Of a stretch of 9,465 nt of DNA, positions 1-6,930 are shown one piece after another. The notes under the pieces were generated by a model. It was not told where the DNA came from. It did not search any database and was given only the letters and a program-made list of their open reading frames with translations. The translations under genes were made by a program, and so were the position numbers. Location: positions 1 through 9,465 of the forward strand of contig JAAZED010000293.1 of NCBI GenBank assembly GCA_012512465.1, read 5' to 3'. This stretch comes from Oxalobacter sp. Lineage in GTDB: Bacteria; Pseudomonadota; Gammaproteobacteria; Burkholderiales; Burkholderiaceae_D. The first letter of the stretch is position 1; the number at the start of each line of letters is the position of its first letter.

Positions 1-334
1 CTCTACCAATTCGTTTGCGGCCTGATTGGCGAAGGTGGCGGCAACCTGATGGGCTTCTTCCTTGTTGCCCACCCCGCCCGCATCTGATGCCGCGTCTTCA
101 GCTTCGTCGATTGCTGTATCGGCGGCGGTATTTTTTGCTTTGCGGTACAGGGCGTCAATGCGATGGTAGGCGGGCAGCCTGATAAGGGAGGCGAAGCTGG
201 CTTGCGCTTCTTTTACGGTTTTTTTTGGCGGCTTCGATTTCGGGTGTTGTGCACCAGGCCGATGCGATGCCCACAAAGATGAGCGCTGCTGACAGCAGGA
301 AGGAATGGGTGATTTTTTTCAGTTGCGGTGTCAT
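1..334 (-). pseudogene. Third gene of the RND operon: exported protein of unknown function, frame broken at an A8 run, 3' end outside window
   Basis: The ATG at 334-332 overlaps the adaptor's TGA (333-331) in an ATGA junction, so translation is probably coupled. A GGAAAAA stretch just upstream can serve as Shine-Dalgarno. The first residues are MTPQLKKITHSFLLSAALIF, followed by VGIASAWC: a signal peptide, with signal peptidase I cleavage after Ala26 plausible. Cys28 could be a lipobox cysteine, but Trp at -1 is unusual. The start frame runs through an A8 tract (T8 on the given strand, 219-226) and stops at 157-155 after 59 codons. If one A is skipped, the other frame stays open to position 1 and reads as an alanine-rich, charged helical protein (TVKEAQASFASLIRL, then AEDAASDAG). 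The composition recalls small helical lipoproteins of the DUF4398 type, but I cannot assign a family. It does not start like a TolC/NodT outer-membrane factor. The break may be a mutation, slippage or a sequencing error. Confidence 0.6.
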
Positions 335-1473
335 GGTTTTTCCGGCGGGGTTTCGTTTTTGCCGACGTTGACGGTGTCGCCCGGCTTGATCAGGGCATTG
401 GGGTTGAGGATAACACGGTCTGTGGCAGACAGGCCCGAGGCGACTTCGACCACGGTACTGGTATAGCGGCCGGTGACGATGTTTTTCAGCACGGCCCGGT
501 TTTGTTCGTCGAGTACCATGACGGCGGTCTTGCCATCGTGCGTGCGGATGGTGTTGTCGGGAACGGTGAGTGTGGCGGAGTCTTTGGCCGGAGCAATGCG
601 GATTTCACCGGCTATGCCGGCGGGCAGGTGGTGCTCGCGGTTGTCCAGCAGGTATTCCATGCGCATGGTGCCAAGGGTAGGGTCCACTTCGTGCGAGGTG
701 CGGTCGTAGGTGAGAAGAAAGGTTTTGTCAGGCATTTCGGGCAGGGTGAGTGTTGCCTCGCCGGTGGCGTCAATGGCGTAGATCTGGGTCTGCGGCACAT
801 CGACGATGATGCGCAGGGTGTCATCGCGCACGATCCGGAAAAGCGCAGTGGTGTCCGAGCTACTGATCCTGTCACCCTTGTCAATGTTACGCACGGTGAT
901 ACGTCCGTCAAAGGGGGCGGTGATGCGGGTGTAGGCATATTCGTTTTCCAGCTGCTCCCGTTTTGCCCGTAGTGTGGCCAGGGTGGCAATGGCGACCTGG
1001 TTTTCGGCGTCACGCTCATCGTATTCGGTCTTCGAGACAGCGCCGATGTCGATAAGGGCTTCGGCGCGCGCAAGCATTTTTTTGGCGAGATTGACGACGG
1101 CTTTCTGGCGGTTGATGTCTGCCTTGACCTGCTTGATGCCTTCTTCCAGTTCGGGGGATGACAGGCGCGCCAGGAGCTGTCCCGCTTTGACATCGTCGCC
1201 GATGTCAACCAGGCGTTCTTCGACAAAGCCATTGGCGCGGGCGAAGACGGATGCCTGTTCGATAGGTTCGACGCGGATGTTGTAGATGAGTGGGGCGGTA
1301 CGCGCCAGTGAGGCCGGGTGGATGATGGTGACCCGCTGGATGGAGCGCGTGGCTTCGGGTGGCACGGCAGCCTGGATGCGGCCTTCGCCATAAAAGACAT
1401 ACCAGAGGGTGCCGGCGCCGAGCAGGAGGCCGGCTACAAGGGCCAGGATGCCGGTTTTTCGTCTGTTACTCAT
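331..1473 (-). CDS. RND efflux periplasmic adaptor (membrane fusion protein, HlyD/AcrA type)
   Basis: 380 aa, usual length for the family. It would bridge the inner-membrane permease encoded just upstream to an outer-membrane channel. Residues 1-28 hold a basic start and one hydrophobic helix with no lipobox cysteine, so it is probably an uncleaved anchor or signal peptide, not a lipoprotein. Family layout is visible: first lipoyl half about 75-107 (RANGFVEERLVDIGDDVKAG), alpha-hairpin about 108-176 rich in Ala, Glu and Lys, second lipoyl half about 178-205 (YTRITAPFDGRI, then VRNIDKGDRIS), a beta-barrel domain about 210-295, and a membrane-proximal domain to about 370 (LIKPGDTVNV near the end). 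The ATG at 1473-1471 overlaps the permease TGA (1472-1470) as ATGA; GGAG lies 11 nt upstream inside the permease gene. Its own stop overlaps the next gene the same way. Substrate cannot be read from the sequence. Confidence 0.95.
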   Translation of the reverse strand: MSNRRKTGILALVAGLLLGAGTLWYVFYGEGRIQAAVPPEATRSIQRVTIIHPASLARTAPLIYNIRVEPIEQASVFARANGFVEERLVDIGDDVKAGQLLARLSSPELEEGIKQVKADINRQKAVVNLAKKMLARAEALIDIGAVSKTEYDERDAENQVAIATLATLRAKREQLENEYAYTRITAPFDGRITVRNIDKGDRISSSDTTALFRIVRDDTLRIIVDVPQTQIYAIDATGEATLTLPEMPDKTFLLTYDRTSHEVDPTLGTMRMEYLLDNREHHLPAGIAGEIRIAPAKDSATLTVPDNTIRTHDGKTAVMVLDEQNRAVLKNIVTGRYTSTVVEVASGLSATDRVILNPNALIKPGDTVNVGKNETPPEKP

Positions 1474-4400
1474 GGTTGGGGTGTCTCCAGTCTGTTGTCA
1501 GGGGCCGGGCGGCGTACGTGGCGCATGACGATGCCAAAGAGGGTGGGTACCAGTATAAGCGATGCACAGGTGCCCAACAGCAGGCCGCCGATCACGGCGC
1601 GGGCCAGCGGGGCATTTTGCTCACCCCCCTGTCCGGCAGCCAGCGCCATGGGAACGACGCCGACGATCATGGTGATGGCTGTCATGAGCACCGGGCGTAA
1701 TCGGGTGGTTGCTGCGCTTCTTGCCGCTTCGATGGCATCCATGCCGGCGAGCCACTGATCGCGGGCAAAGGTGGTAACCAGTACGCTGTTGGCGGTGGAT
1801 ACGCCCATGACCATGATAAAGCCCATGAGTGCCGGAACGGAAAGGGTGGTGCCGGTAAGCGCCAGGGCAAAGGCCGCGCCGGAAAGCGCGATGGGCGCGC
1901 CTGCCAGGGCAATGACGGGCAGGACCCACGAGGCGAAATTAAAGAGCATGATGATGTAGATGAAAAAGAGTGCCAGAGCAAAGCCGAAGAAAAGATCGCC
2001 GTAGGCGTGCATCATGGAGTCGGCCTGTCCGAGGATACGCATGCTGTTGCCGGGCTTCAAGCGCGGCTTGAGTTCGGCAATGCCTTTTTCAGCTGCTTTG
2101 TAGACAGTGCCGATATCGGTGTCTTCCGTGTTGACAAGTACATTGATCATGGGCATGAGCGTTACGCGCCCGACAGAGGCGGAGACAAGGCGCGGGGTAA
2201 CCGAGGCAATGGATGCCAGCGGCACGGTGCCGGTGTCGGAACGCTCTGCCGGCACCCTGAGATTGGTCAGGATGTCGATGGTGTCCATGCGCTGCACGGG
2301 GGCCTGTACCTGCACGGTGTAGGAAAAGCCGCTGACAGGGTCAACCCAGAAGTTTTCGTTGACGGAGCCGGCTGAACCCAGCGCGGCCAGGAGGACAGAC
2401 TGGGCTTCGCTCATGTTGACCCCCAACTGGATAGCGCGGGCACGGTCAATGGCGACATAGTATTCGGGCTGGTTGAATACCTGCTGGATGCCGATATCCA
2501 CGGCGCCTTTGACATCTTTCAGTTTGTTGACGAGCTCGACAGCCAGGAGTCGGTTGCCCGCGGTATCGCGCCCGGCAATGCGGATATCCAGTGCAGTGGG
2601 TGTCGCTCCGGCCAGTGTGAGGTTGGTGGTGTCGGCGGGTTGTGAAAACATGACAACGTCAGGGTATTTTTCCTGGAGCATGGCGCGGATGGCCTTTTCA
2701 TACCCGGCGCTGGGGTGGTGGTTTTTTGCGAGCTGTATCTGGAGTTCGCCATCGTAGCTGCCTACGGCATAGCTGTCGACCCAGCCGAGATTGGCCGCTT
2801 CAGGCACGCCGATGTTTTCGACGATAGTGTCAATCTCGTTTTCGGGAATGATGTTGCGAATGTCACCCTGGATATTGGCGTAGATGTCGCTGGTGTTTTC
2901 AATGCGGGTGCCGGGTGCTACGCGGATGTAAAAGCGCATGAGCCCGGCATCGGTTTTGGGAAAGAAATCGCGCCCGAGTGTCATGAGGGTAAAGGCGCCC
3001 CCGGCGATGACGATGAGCATGCCGATAACAGCAATGAACCATGCGCGCTGGATAACGCCAAGCAGCCTGCCGACAAGGGCCTGAATACCATCCAGCCCGT
3101 GTTCGATGTGGTGGTGGATGCGTGCCAGGCGCCCGTGTGCGGTTTTTTCACTGCTGGCCGGTTTCATGAGCAGCATGGCCAGTACCGGCACGACAGTGCG
3201 CGAAAGCAGGTACGACATGGCCAGCGAGGCAATGACGACGATGGCCATCGGGCGGAAGATAAAGCCGGCCACGCCACTCAACAGGAAGATGGGTGAAAAG
3301 ACGAGGCAGGTGGAAAGTGTGGAAATGAGTTCGGGGAAGGCGACCTGGCGCGCGCTTTCCAGCGCGGCTTCGCGCGGTTCCAGTCCCAGCCCGATATTGC
3401 GGGTGATGTTTTCGATTTCGACAAGCGCATTGTCAACGAGGATACCAATGGCCAGTGCCAGTCCGCCCAGGCTGATGAGATTCAGGGTGTGGCCGGTGAT
3501 GCGGAGCATGACGAGCGCGGCCAAAAGCGACAGCGGGATCGAGGTGAGGACGATCAGGGTGGCGCGCCAGGAGCCGAGGAAAAACATGACGACAAGGGCG
3601 ACGAGTGAGGCGACGATGAAAATCTCGCTTTCAATGTGGGTCATGGCGCCGCTGACGAAAACAGACTGGTCAAAGATGGGGGTGATGGTCATGCCTTCGG
3701 GGGCTGCCTGCCGGATTTCCGGCAGGCGTTCCTGCAATTGTTTGATGATGCTGATGGTGGAGGCATTGCCGATACGGATCAGCGAAACGATAACGGCGTT
3801 TTCACCATTGACGCGTGCCACGTTGGTCTTCATGGGTACACCGTCACGCACATCGGCCACATCCCGCAAGAGGACGGTGCGCCCGTCTTTTGCGCGTACC
3901 GGCATCATCCCGAAAGCCTCGACGGAATCGGGGCTGGTATTCAAGGTGATCTGGAGGTCTTTTTCATTTTCGCGGAGTGACCCTGAGGGCAGGGTGGTGT
4001 TCTGGCTGTCGACGGCTTCGGTGACTTCGGCGGCAGTGATGCCGTGCACATGGGCGGCATCGGGCTTCAGATCGACCATGATCTGGCGGTTGACCGCACC
4101 GTAGGGAAGCGTCAGCAGCACGCCGGGGATGCTTTGCACCATGCTGCGAAGCTGCATGCGGGCGAAATCGGCAAGCTTTGAGTCGGGCAGGGTGTTTGAG
4201 GAAAGCACCAGCTGCATGATGGGGGTGCGCGACTGGTTGTACTGCAAAATATTGGGTGGCGTGATCCCGCGCGGCATGCGCTTCATGATGGTCTGGGTGA
4301 TTGCCGTGATCTGCGCGAGCGACTTGGGAATATCGACATCGGGCTGGAAGGCCACCCGGATAACGGAAATGCCGCTTAGGGTCTGGGAGGTGACTTCCTG

Positions 4401-4634
4401 GACGTTGTCCACGTTGTTGATGACGGCGATCTCGCTCCAGGAGGTGATCTTGGCGGCCATCTCGTTGGCGTTCAAGCCCTTGTAGTTCCAGACGATCTTG
4501 ACAGAGGGGATGTCGACATTGGGAAGGACGTCAACAGGCAGGCGCAGGTAGCTGATGATGCCGGCGATGAGAATAATCAGCGCCATTGCCGCGACGGAGT
4601 ATGGCCTTCTGAGTGCGTATCTGACTATCCACAT
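1470..4634 (-). CDS. RND family efflux permease, inner-membrane proton antiporter (AcrB/HAE1-like)
   Basis: 1054 aa, full length for an RND permease. It should form the trimeric inner-membrane pump that exports a drug, toxic metabolite or similar compound using the proton gradient. TM1 is at about 12-29 (RRPYSVAAMALIILIAGIIS), followed by LPVDVLPNVDIP and the first periplasmic loop. TM2-TM6 fall at about 336-490, TM7 at about 531-551, the second periplasmic loop at 552-875, and TM8-TM12 at about 876-1037. TM4 reads GLALAIGILVDNALVEIEN, so the first relay Asp (D401, AcrB D407) is present but the second is Asn (N402). In TM10, GVSTANS puts Ala948 where AcrB has Lys940. RLRPVLMT (about 978-985), conserved in TM11, is intact. 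First gene of the operon; a leader of about 130 nt separates it from the predicted promoter. The Shine-Dalgarno is weak (GGA, 10 nt from the ATG). No metal-binding signature was noticed; substrate unknown. Confidence 0.96.
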   Translation of the reverse strand: MWIVRYALRRPYSVAAMALIILIAGIISYLRLPVDVLPNVDIPSVKIVWNYKGLNANEMAAKITSWSEIAVINNVDNVQEVTSQTLSGISVIRVAFQPDVDIPKSLAQITAITQTIMKRMPRGITPPNILQYNQSRTPIMQLVLSSNTLPDSKLADFARMQLRSMVQSIPGVLLTLPYGAVNRQIMVDLKPDAAHVHGITAAEVTEAVDSQNTTLPSGSLRENEKDLQITLNTSPDSVEAFGMMPVRAKDGRTVLLRDVADVRDGVPMKTNVARVNGENAVIVSLIRIGNASTISIIKQLQERLPEIRQAAPEGMTITPIFDQSVFVSGAMTHIESEIFIVASLVALVVMFFLGSWRATLIVLTSIPLSLLAALVMLRITGHTLNLISLGGLALAIGILVDNALVEIENITRNIGLGLEPREAALESARQVAFPELISTLSTCLVFSPIFLLSGVAGFIFRPMAIVVIASLAMSYLLSRTVVPVLAMLLMKPASSEKTAHGRLARIHHHIEHGLDGIQALVGRLLGVIQRAWFIAVIGMLIVIAGGAFTLMTLGRDFFPKTDAGLMRFYIRVAPGTRIENTSDIYANIQGDIRNIIPENEIDTIVENIGVPEAANLGWVDSYAVGSYDGELQIQLAKNHHPSAGYEKAIRAMLQEKYPDVVMFSQPADTTNLTLAGATPTALDIRIAGRDTAGNRLLAVELVNKLKDVKGAVDIGIQQVFNQPEYYVAIDRARAIQLGVNMSEAQSVLLAALGSAGSVNENFWVDPVSGFSYTVQVQAPVQRMDTIDILTNLRVPAERSDTGTVPLASIASVTPRLVSASVGRVTLMPMINVLVNTEDTDIGTVYKAAEKGIAELKPRLKPGNSMRILGQADSMMHAYGDLFFGFALALFFIYIIMLFNFASWVLPVIALAGAPIALSGAAFALALTGTTLSVPALMGFIMVMGVSTANSVLVTTFARDQWLAGMDAIEAARSAATTRLRPVLMTAITMIVGVVPMALAAGQGGEQNAPLARAVIGGLLLGTCASLILVPTLFGIVMRHVRRPAPDNRLETPQP

Positions 4635-4746
4635 GATTGATTTTTCCGGAAATGATTCACACCTGCGGGCTGCGTATTATCCGCCATGACAGCGGGAAAG
4701 CCAGGGTGTGCCGATCCTTCATTTTGTTTTGCAAATGCTGCTTCAC

Positions 4747-4776
4747 TTGATTGTTACCATGGTAAGAACATATAAT
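4747..4776 (+). promoter_or_regulatory. Predicted sigma70 promoter of the marR-type operon
   Basis: TTGATT (4747-4752, 4 of 6 to TTGACA), an 18-bp spacer and a perfect TATAAT (4771-4776). Predicted start is near 4783, about 23 nt before the chosen regulator start at 4806. The first palindrome fills most of the spacer and the second begins at the last base of the -10, so a bound dimer at either site would block RNA polymerase. Confidence 0.7.
4754..4765. promoter_or_regulatory. Candidate MarR operator 1
   Basis: Perfect 12-bp palindrome TTACCATGGTAA. It lies between the -35 and -10 of the rightward promoter and at the predicted start point of the leftward one. Its core ACCATGGT is repeated in operator 2, with centres 22 bp apart (about two helical turns), so two dimers would sit on the same DNA face. 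Assignment to the adjacent MarR protein is inferred from position and symmetry. Confidence 0.7.
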
Positions 4777-4800
4777 AACCATGGTAACCAATGGGGTCAA
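4772..4800 (-). promoter_or_regulatory. Predicted sigma70 promoter of the RND efflux operon
   Basis: Read on the minus strand, TTGACC (4800-4795, 5 of 6 to TTGACA), a 17-bp spacer and TATTAT (4777-4772, 5 of 6 to TATAAT). Predicted start is near 4765, which gives the permease mRNA a leader of about 130 nt. The spacer contains the second palindrome (4776-4787), and the first palindrome (4754-4765) lies at the transcription start. Its -10 occupies almost the same bases as the -10 of the divergent regulator promoter. Seen by eye, not mapped. Confidence 0.7.
4776..4787. promoter_or_regulatory. Candidate MarR operator 2
   Basis: TAACCATGGTAA, identical to operator 1 except for one base, which leaves one mismatched pair in the palindrome. 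It starts at the last base of the rightward -10 and lies within the spacer of the leftward promoter, mirroring operator 1. Confidence 0.68.
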
Positions 4801-4805
4801 TCAAT

Positions 4806-5306
4806 ATGTTCTTTCTTGACAATCTGCCCACGGTAGAGATGATGGCGCGCCTGGCGTCACGGGTTCCCGAGATGGAGCCGGATACGGTGGTGACTTACCT
4901 TCTGCTTGCCAAGACCGCTAGTGAGCTGTTGCGCCAGCAGGACCGTCACCTGGCGAAATTCGGGCTGTCGCAGGCCCGCTTCCAGTTGCTGATTCTGCTT
5001 GAACGCAGCGGCAATGGCGAAATGACACCGGCCGATCTGACGCGGGAGATGGGGATTGCGATGAAAAATACCCTGCGGCTGATCGGGTATATGGAAAAGG
5101 ACGGGATTGTGTCACGTATGCCGCATGAGACCGACCGCCGTGCGACGATCGTGCGGATAACGGAAAAGGGCAGGGAACTGCTGTTTTCACTTTTGCCGGG
5201 CAATTACCGTTTCATGAACCGGGCGTTTGAAAAGCTGGATGCGGCATCACGCGCGGCATTGCGGGAACTGCTGGAAAAGGTTAATCTCGATTTTTCAACA
5301 GGATAA
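4806..5306 (+). CDS. MarR family transcriptional regulator, likely repressor of the divergent RND pump and of its own operon
   Basis: 166 aa from the chosen start. Residues 1-30 begin MFFLDNLPTVEMMARLASRV, as in many MarR proteins that open with MFFL..LPT, and are followed by a helical dimerisation segment. The winged helix-turn-helix spans about 72-120: MTPADLTREMGIAMKNTLRL includes the recognition helix, MEKDGIVSRM follows, and the wing carries DRRATIVRITEKG, matching the family DxRxxxxxLTxxG pattern. The C-terminal helices complete the dimer interface. An ATG at 4791 is in frame, but it has no Shine-Dalgarno and would lie only about 8 nt from the predicted transcription start. The ATG at 4806 has GGGG at 4793-4796, 9 nt upstream, so it is preferred. 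Two palindromes in the divergent promoter region are the likely operators. It is probably co-transcribed with the Sel1-repeat gene 22 nt downstream. The inducing ligand is unknown. Confidence 0.93.
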   Translation: MFFLDNLPTVEMMARLASRVPEMEPDTVVTYLLLAKTASELLRQQDRHLAKFGLSQARFQLLILLERSGNGEMTPADLTREMGIAMKNTLRLIGYMEKDGIVSRMPHETDRRATIVRITEKGRELLFSLLPGNYRFMNRAFEKLDAASRAALRELLEKVNLDFSTG

Positions 5307-5328
5307 CGGATGGGGCAGGGGAGATAAG

Positions 5329-6323
5329 ATGCGCGTCAAAGCAGGAGAAAAGAAAGGGGTTGTTGCGATGGCGGCAGGCATAGCCGTGCTGTTGCTGTCA
5401 TTGTTCTGTGTGATGCCGGTATCCGCTTCGTCAGCCAGTGAAAGAAATGCTGAGGAATTGGCCCAAATGCGCAAGGATCTGCCGGAAATGATCAAAAAGG
5501 CAGCGTCTGGCAAGCCTGAAGATCAGTTCATACTGGGCGTTGTCTATGCGGCAGGCATTGAGGGAAAACCCGATTACAAAAAGGCGCTTTACTGGTATGA
5601 AAAGGCGGCATCACAGGGAGAAGAAACCGCCTGTTATATGGCCTATGTCCTGTACGTGGAAGGCATGGGGACAAAATGCGATCTGGCAGGGCAGAAAAGT
5701 GGGCCAGGAAACTGATTGCATCCGACAAAAGTGAAGGTTACCTGCTGCTGGGCGCGCTGTATGACGAGGGCTCAGGCAGCCGGCGCGATTATGCCAAAGC
5801 GGCTGAATACTACCGCAAGACGGATACGGGCCGCTCGGATATCGGGGGAGACTACCGTCTCGGGATGTTTTATCTTGAGGGAAAAGGGGTCAGGGCGGAT
5901 AAGGAAAAGGCGCTGGCGCATCTTGAAGAGGCTGCTGACAACAGGGACAACCATGCGGCATTTCAGCTTGGGATGATGTATTACGAAGGCAAGGGAGTCC
6001 CCCAGGATGATAAAAAGGCGCTCGGCTATTTTGACAGGGCGACTTACAAGCGTTCTCCGGGGATGTTTAATTTCGGGCCTGATCTTTTCGGTGAGGCTTA
6101 CCTGCCGGGATACGAATACCCGAGAGGGGTTGGCAAACTCATGGGCAAGGACCCGAACGTGCGGGCCGAGGCTTATTACATGATGGGGCTGATGGCAGAA
6201 CGCGGTAGCGGGATGAAAAAAAGACCGAGCTACGCCATGCAGTGCTATGAAAATGCGGCTGAGGAAGGCCACTTGCTGGCAAAACAGCGTCTTGCCGTGT
6301 TGAAGGCGCCAGAGGAGGAATAG
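5329..6323 (+). pseudogene. Exported Sel1-repeat protein, split by a one-base frameshift
   Basis: The start at 5329 has a strong Shine-Dalgarno, AGGGGAG (5317-5323), 5 nt upstream. Residues 1-34 are a signal peptide (basic start, VVAMAAGIAVLLLSLFCVMP, then VSASSAS). Sel1-like repeats of about 36 residues follow, with marks such as LGVVYAAGIEG, DYKKALYWYEKAASQG, LGMFYLEGKGV, DKEKALAHLEEAA and LGMMYYEGKGV; about six units in the joined product of roughly 330 aa. As read, the first frame stops at 5713-5715 after 128 codons. Homology resumes in the -1 frame inside repeat 2: CDLA (to 5688) should run into RAEKWARK (from about 5688). One inserted base near the GGG at 5689-5691 restores a perfect repeat. 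I see no canonical slippery heptamer, so mutation or sequencing error is likelier than programmed shifting. Sel1 repeats bind proteins; in the periplasm they act as adaptors or, in some type VI loci, as immunity proteins. The role here is unknown. Confidence 0.85.
5676..6323 (+). CDS. Downstream open frame of the broken Sel1-repeat gene, possibly separately translated
   Basis: This frame opens with an ATG at 5676 that overlaps the end of the first frame (stop 5713-5715). GGGG at 5667-5670 sits 5 nt upstream, so re-initiation is possible. The 215-aa product would begin MRSGRAEKWARKL, hold about four Sel1 repeats and lack a signal peptide, so it would be cytoplasmic unlike the joined protein. 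RAEKWARK onward is clearly the continuation of the repeat array, so this is best read as the 3' part of one gene and not an independent gene. Confidence 0.45.
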   Translation: MRSGRAEKWARKLIASDKSEGYLLLGALYDEGSGSRRDYAKAAEYYRKTDTGRSDIGGDYRLGMFYLEGKGVRADKEKALAHLEEAADNRDNHAAFQLGMMYYEGKGVPQDDKKALGYFDRATYKRSPGMFNFGPDLFGEAYLPGYEYPRGVGKLMGKDPNVRAEAYYMMGLMAERGSGMKKRPSYAMQCYENAAEEGHLLAKQRLAVLKAPEEE

Positions 6324-6355
6324 CCGTTTTTCTTCCTGAGCCTGAGGGGATTGGC

Positions 6356-6889
6356 ATGGACGAACTGGTTGTCAGGCAGAAATCATCGAAGCAGATCAAG
6401 CTGGTTGTGTATGCCATTATTCTGGTGGCGGCTTCTGTATTCTGTGTGCTCCAGCCAGGAAAAACCTCCGGAATTATCCGGATTATCGGTATAGCCGGCG
6501 GGGGATTTTTCTCACTTTGCCTGGTGTTGCTCTTGGTACAGCTGGCGCATCCCAGGGTGCTCATGGTCATCAACGCATCCGGTATCAGCGGGGATTTCAG
6601 CGGTGCGCTCAGCACAGGGCTCAGCACAGGGCTTATTCCCTGGCAGTCTGTAGCAGGATTTGGTGTCACCGCCATGATAGGACAACGCTTCATTTCTGTT
6701 GACGTAAACGATGTGGATGCTTTTTTGGCGACATTGCCCGCCTGGAAGGAAAAGGCGGTCAGGGCAAATATGGCGCTTGGCCATCCTCCCTTTTCATTTC
6801 CCATGCAGACAGCAGACCATACCGTTGATGAGGTGCTGGAAGCGATGGGTCGTTTTTATGCGGCGGCTCGGGCCGGTTTTGGCGGGTAG
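6356..6889 (+). CDS. Small membrane protein with two N-terminal helices, resembling the STM3941 family
   Basis: 177 aa. Two membrane segments at about 14-33 (IKLVVYAIILVAASVFCVLQ) and 41-63, then a soluble domain of about 110 residues. Layout and the LIPWQSV motif (93-99) after an INASGI segment (72-77) match what I recall of STM3941 family proteins, whose function is not established. Membership is from memory of the pattern, not a search. Shine-Dalgarno GAGGGGA (6344-6350) lies 5 nt before the ATG. The gene follows the Sel1-repeat gene by 32 nt and probably ends the marR operon. Just before the IPW motif a 12-bp unit is repeated in tandem, giving LSTGLSTG (85-92). The C-terminal part is helical with many Ala and Glu. 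Confidence 0.8.
   Translation: MDELVVRQKSSKQIKLVVYAIILVAASVFCVLQPGKTSGIIRIIGIAGGGFFSLCLVLLLVQLAHPRVLMVINASGISGDFSGALSTGLSTGLIPWQSVAGFGVTAMIGQRFISVDVNDVDAFLATLPAWKEKAVRANMALGHPPFSFPMQTADHTVDEVLEAMGRFYAAARAGFGG
6607..6630 (+). repeat. 12-bp perfect tandem duplication inside the STM3941-like gene
   Basis: GCTCAGCACAGG occurs twice in direct succession (6607-6618, 6619-6630) and is followed by GCT, the start of a third copy. It keeps frame and encodes LSTG twice. Likely a slippage product; it may vary between strains. Confidence 0.85.
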
Positions 6890-6930
6890 CCCTATGTGAT
6901 AAAGGTTATCCTGGGCCGGTTTCTCATGCC

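Noticed and set aside
328..972. Plus-strand open frame antisense to the adaptor gene
   Set aside because: Shadow of the adaptor gene; no Shine-Dalgarno, family motif or operon context.
3106..4104. Open frame of 332 codons on the plus strand, antisense to the permease
   Set aside because: It lies fully opposite a clear RND permease. Its composition (many Ser, Arg, Met, Thr) is typical of a codon-bias shadow, and no domain is visible.
4791..4805. Alternative upstream ATG for the MarR regulator
   Set aside because: No Shine-Dalgarno, about 8 nt from the predicted transcription start, and it overlaps the leftward -35. Family members start with MFFL, matching the ATG at 4806.
5689..5702. Programmed -1 frameshift site in the Sel1-repeat gene
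   Set aside because: The codons GGG CAG AAA AGT do not form an X-XXY-YYZ slippery heptamer and no downstream stem was evident, so a deletion or sequencing error is likelier.
6468..6487. Imperfect tandem TCCGGAATTA / TCCGGATTA in the membrane-protein gene
   Set aside because: Short, imperfect and explained by Gly-Ile-rich coding; no functional indication.
6890..6930. Possible bidirectional terminator between the convergent genes
   Set aside because: Only a 5-bp stem (GATAA/TTATC, 3-nt loop) without a T run is visible; too weak to call.
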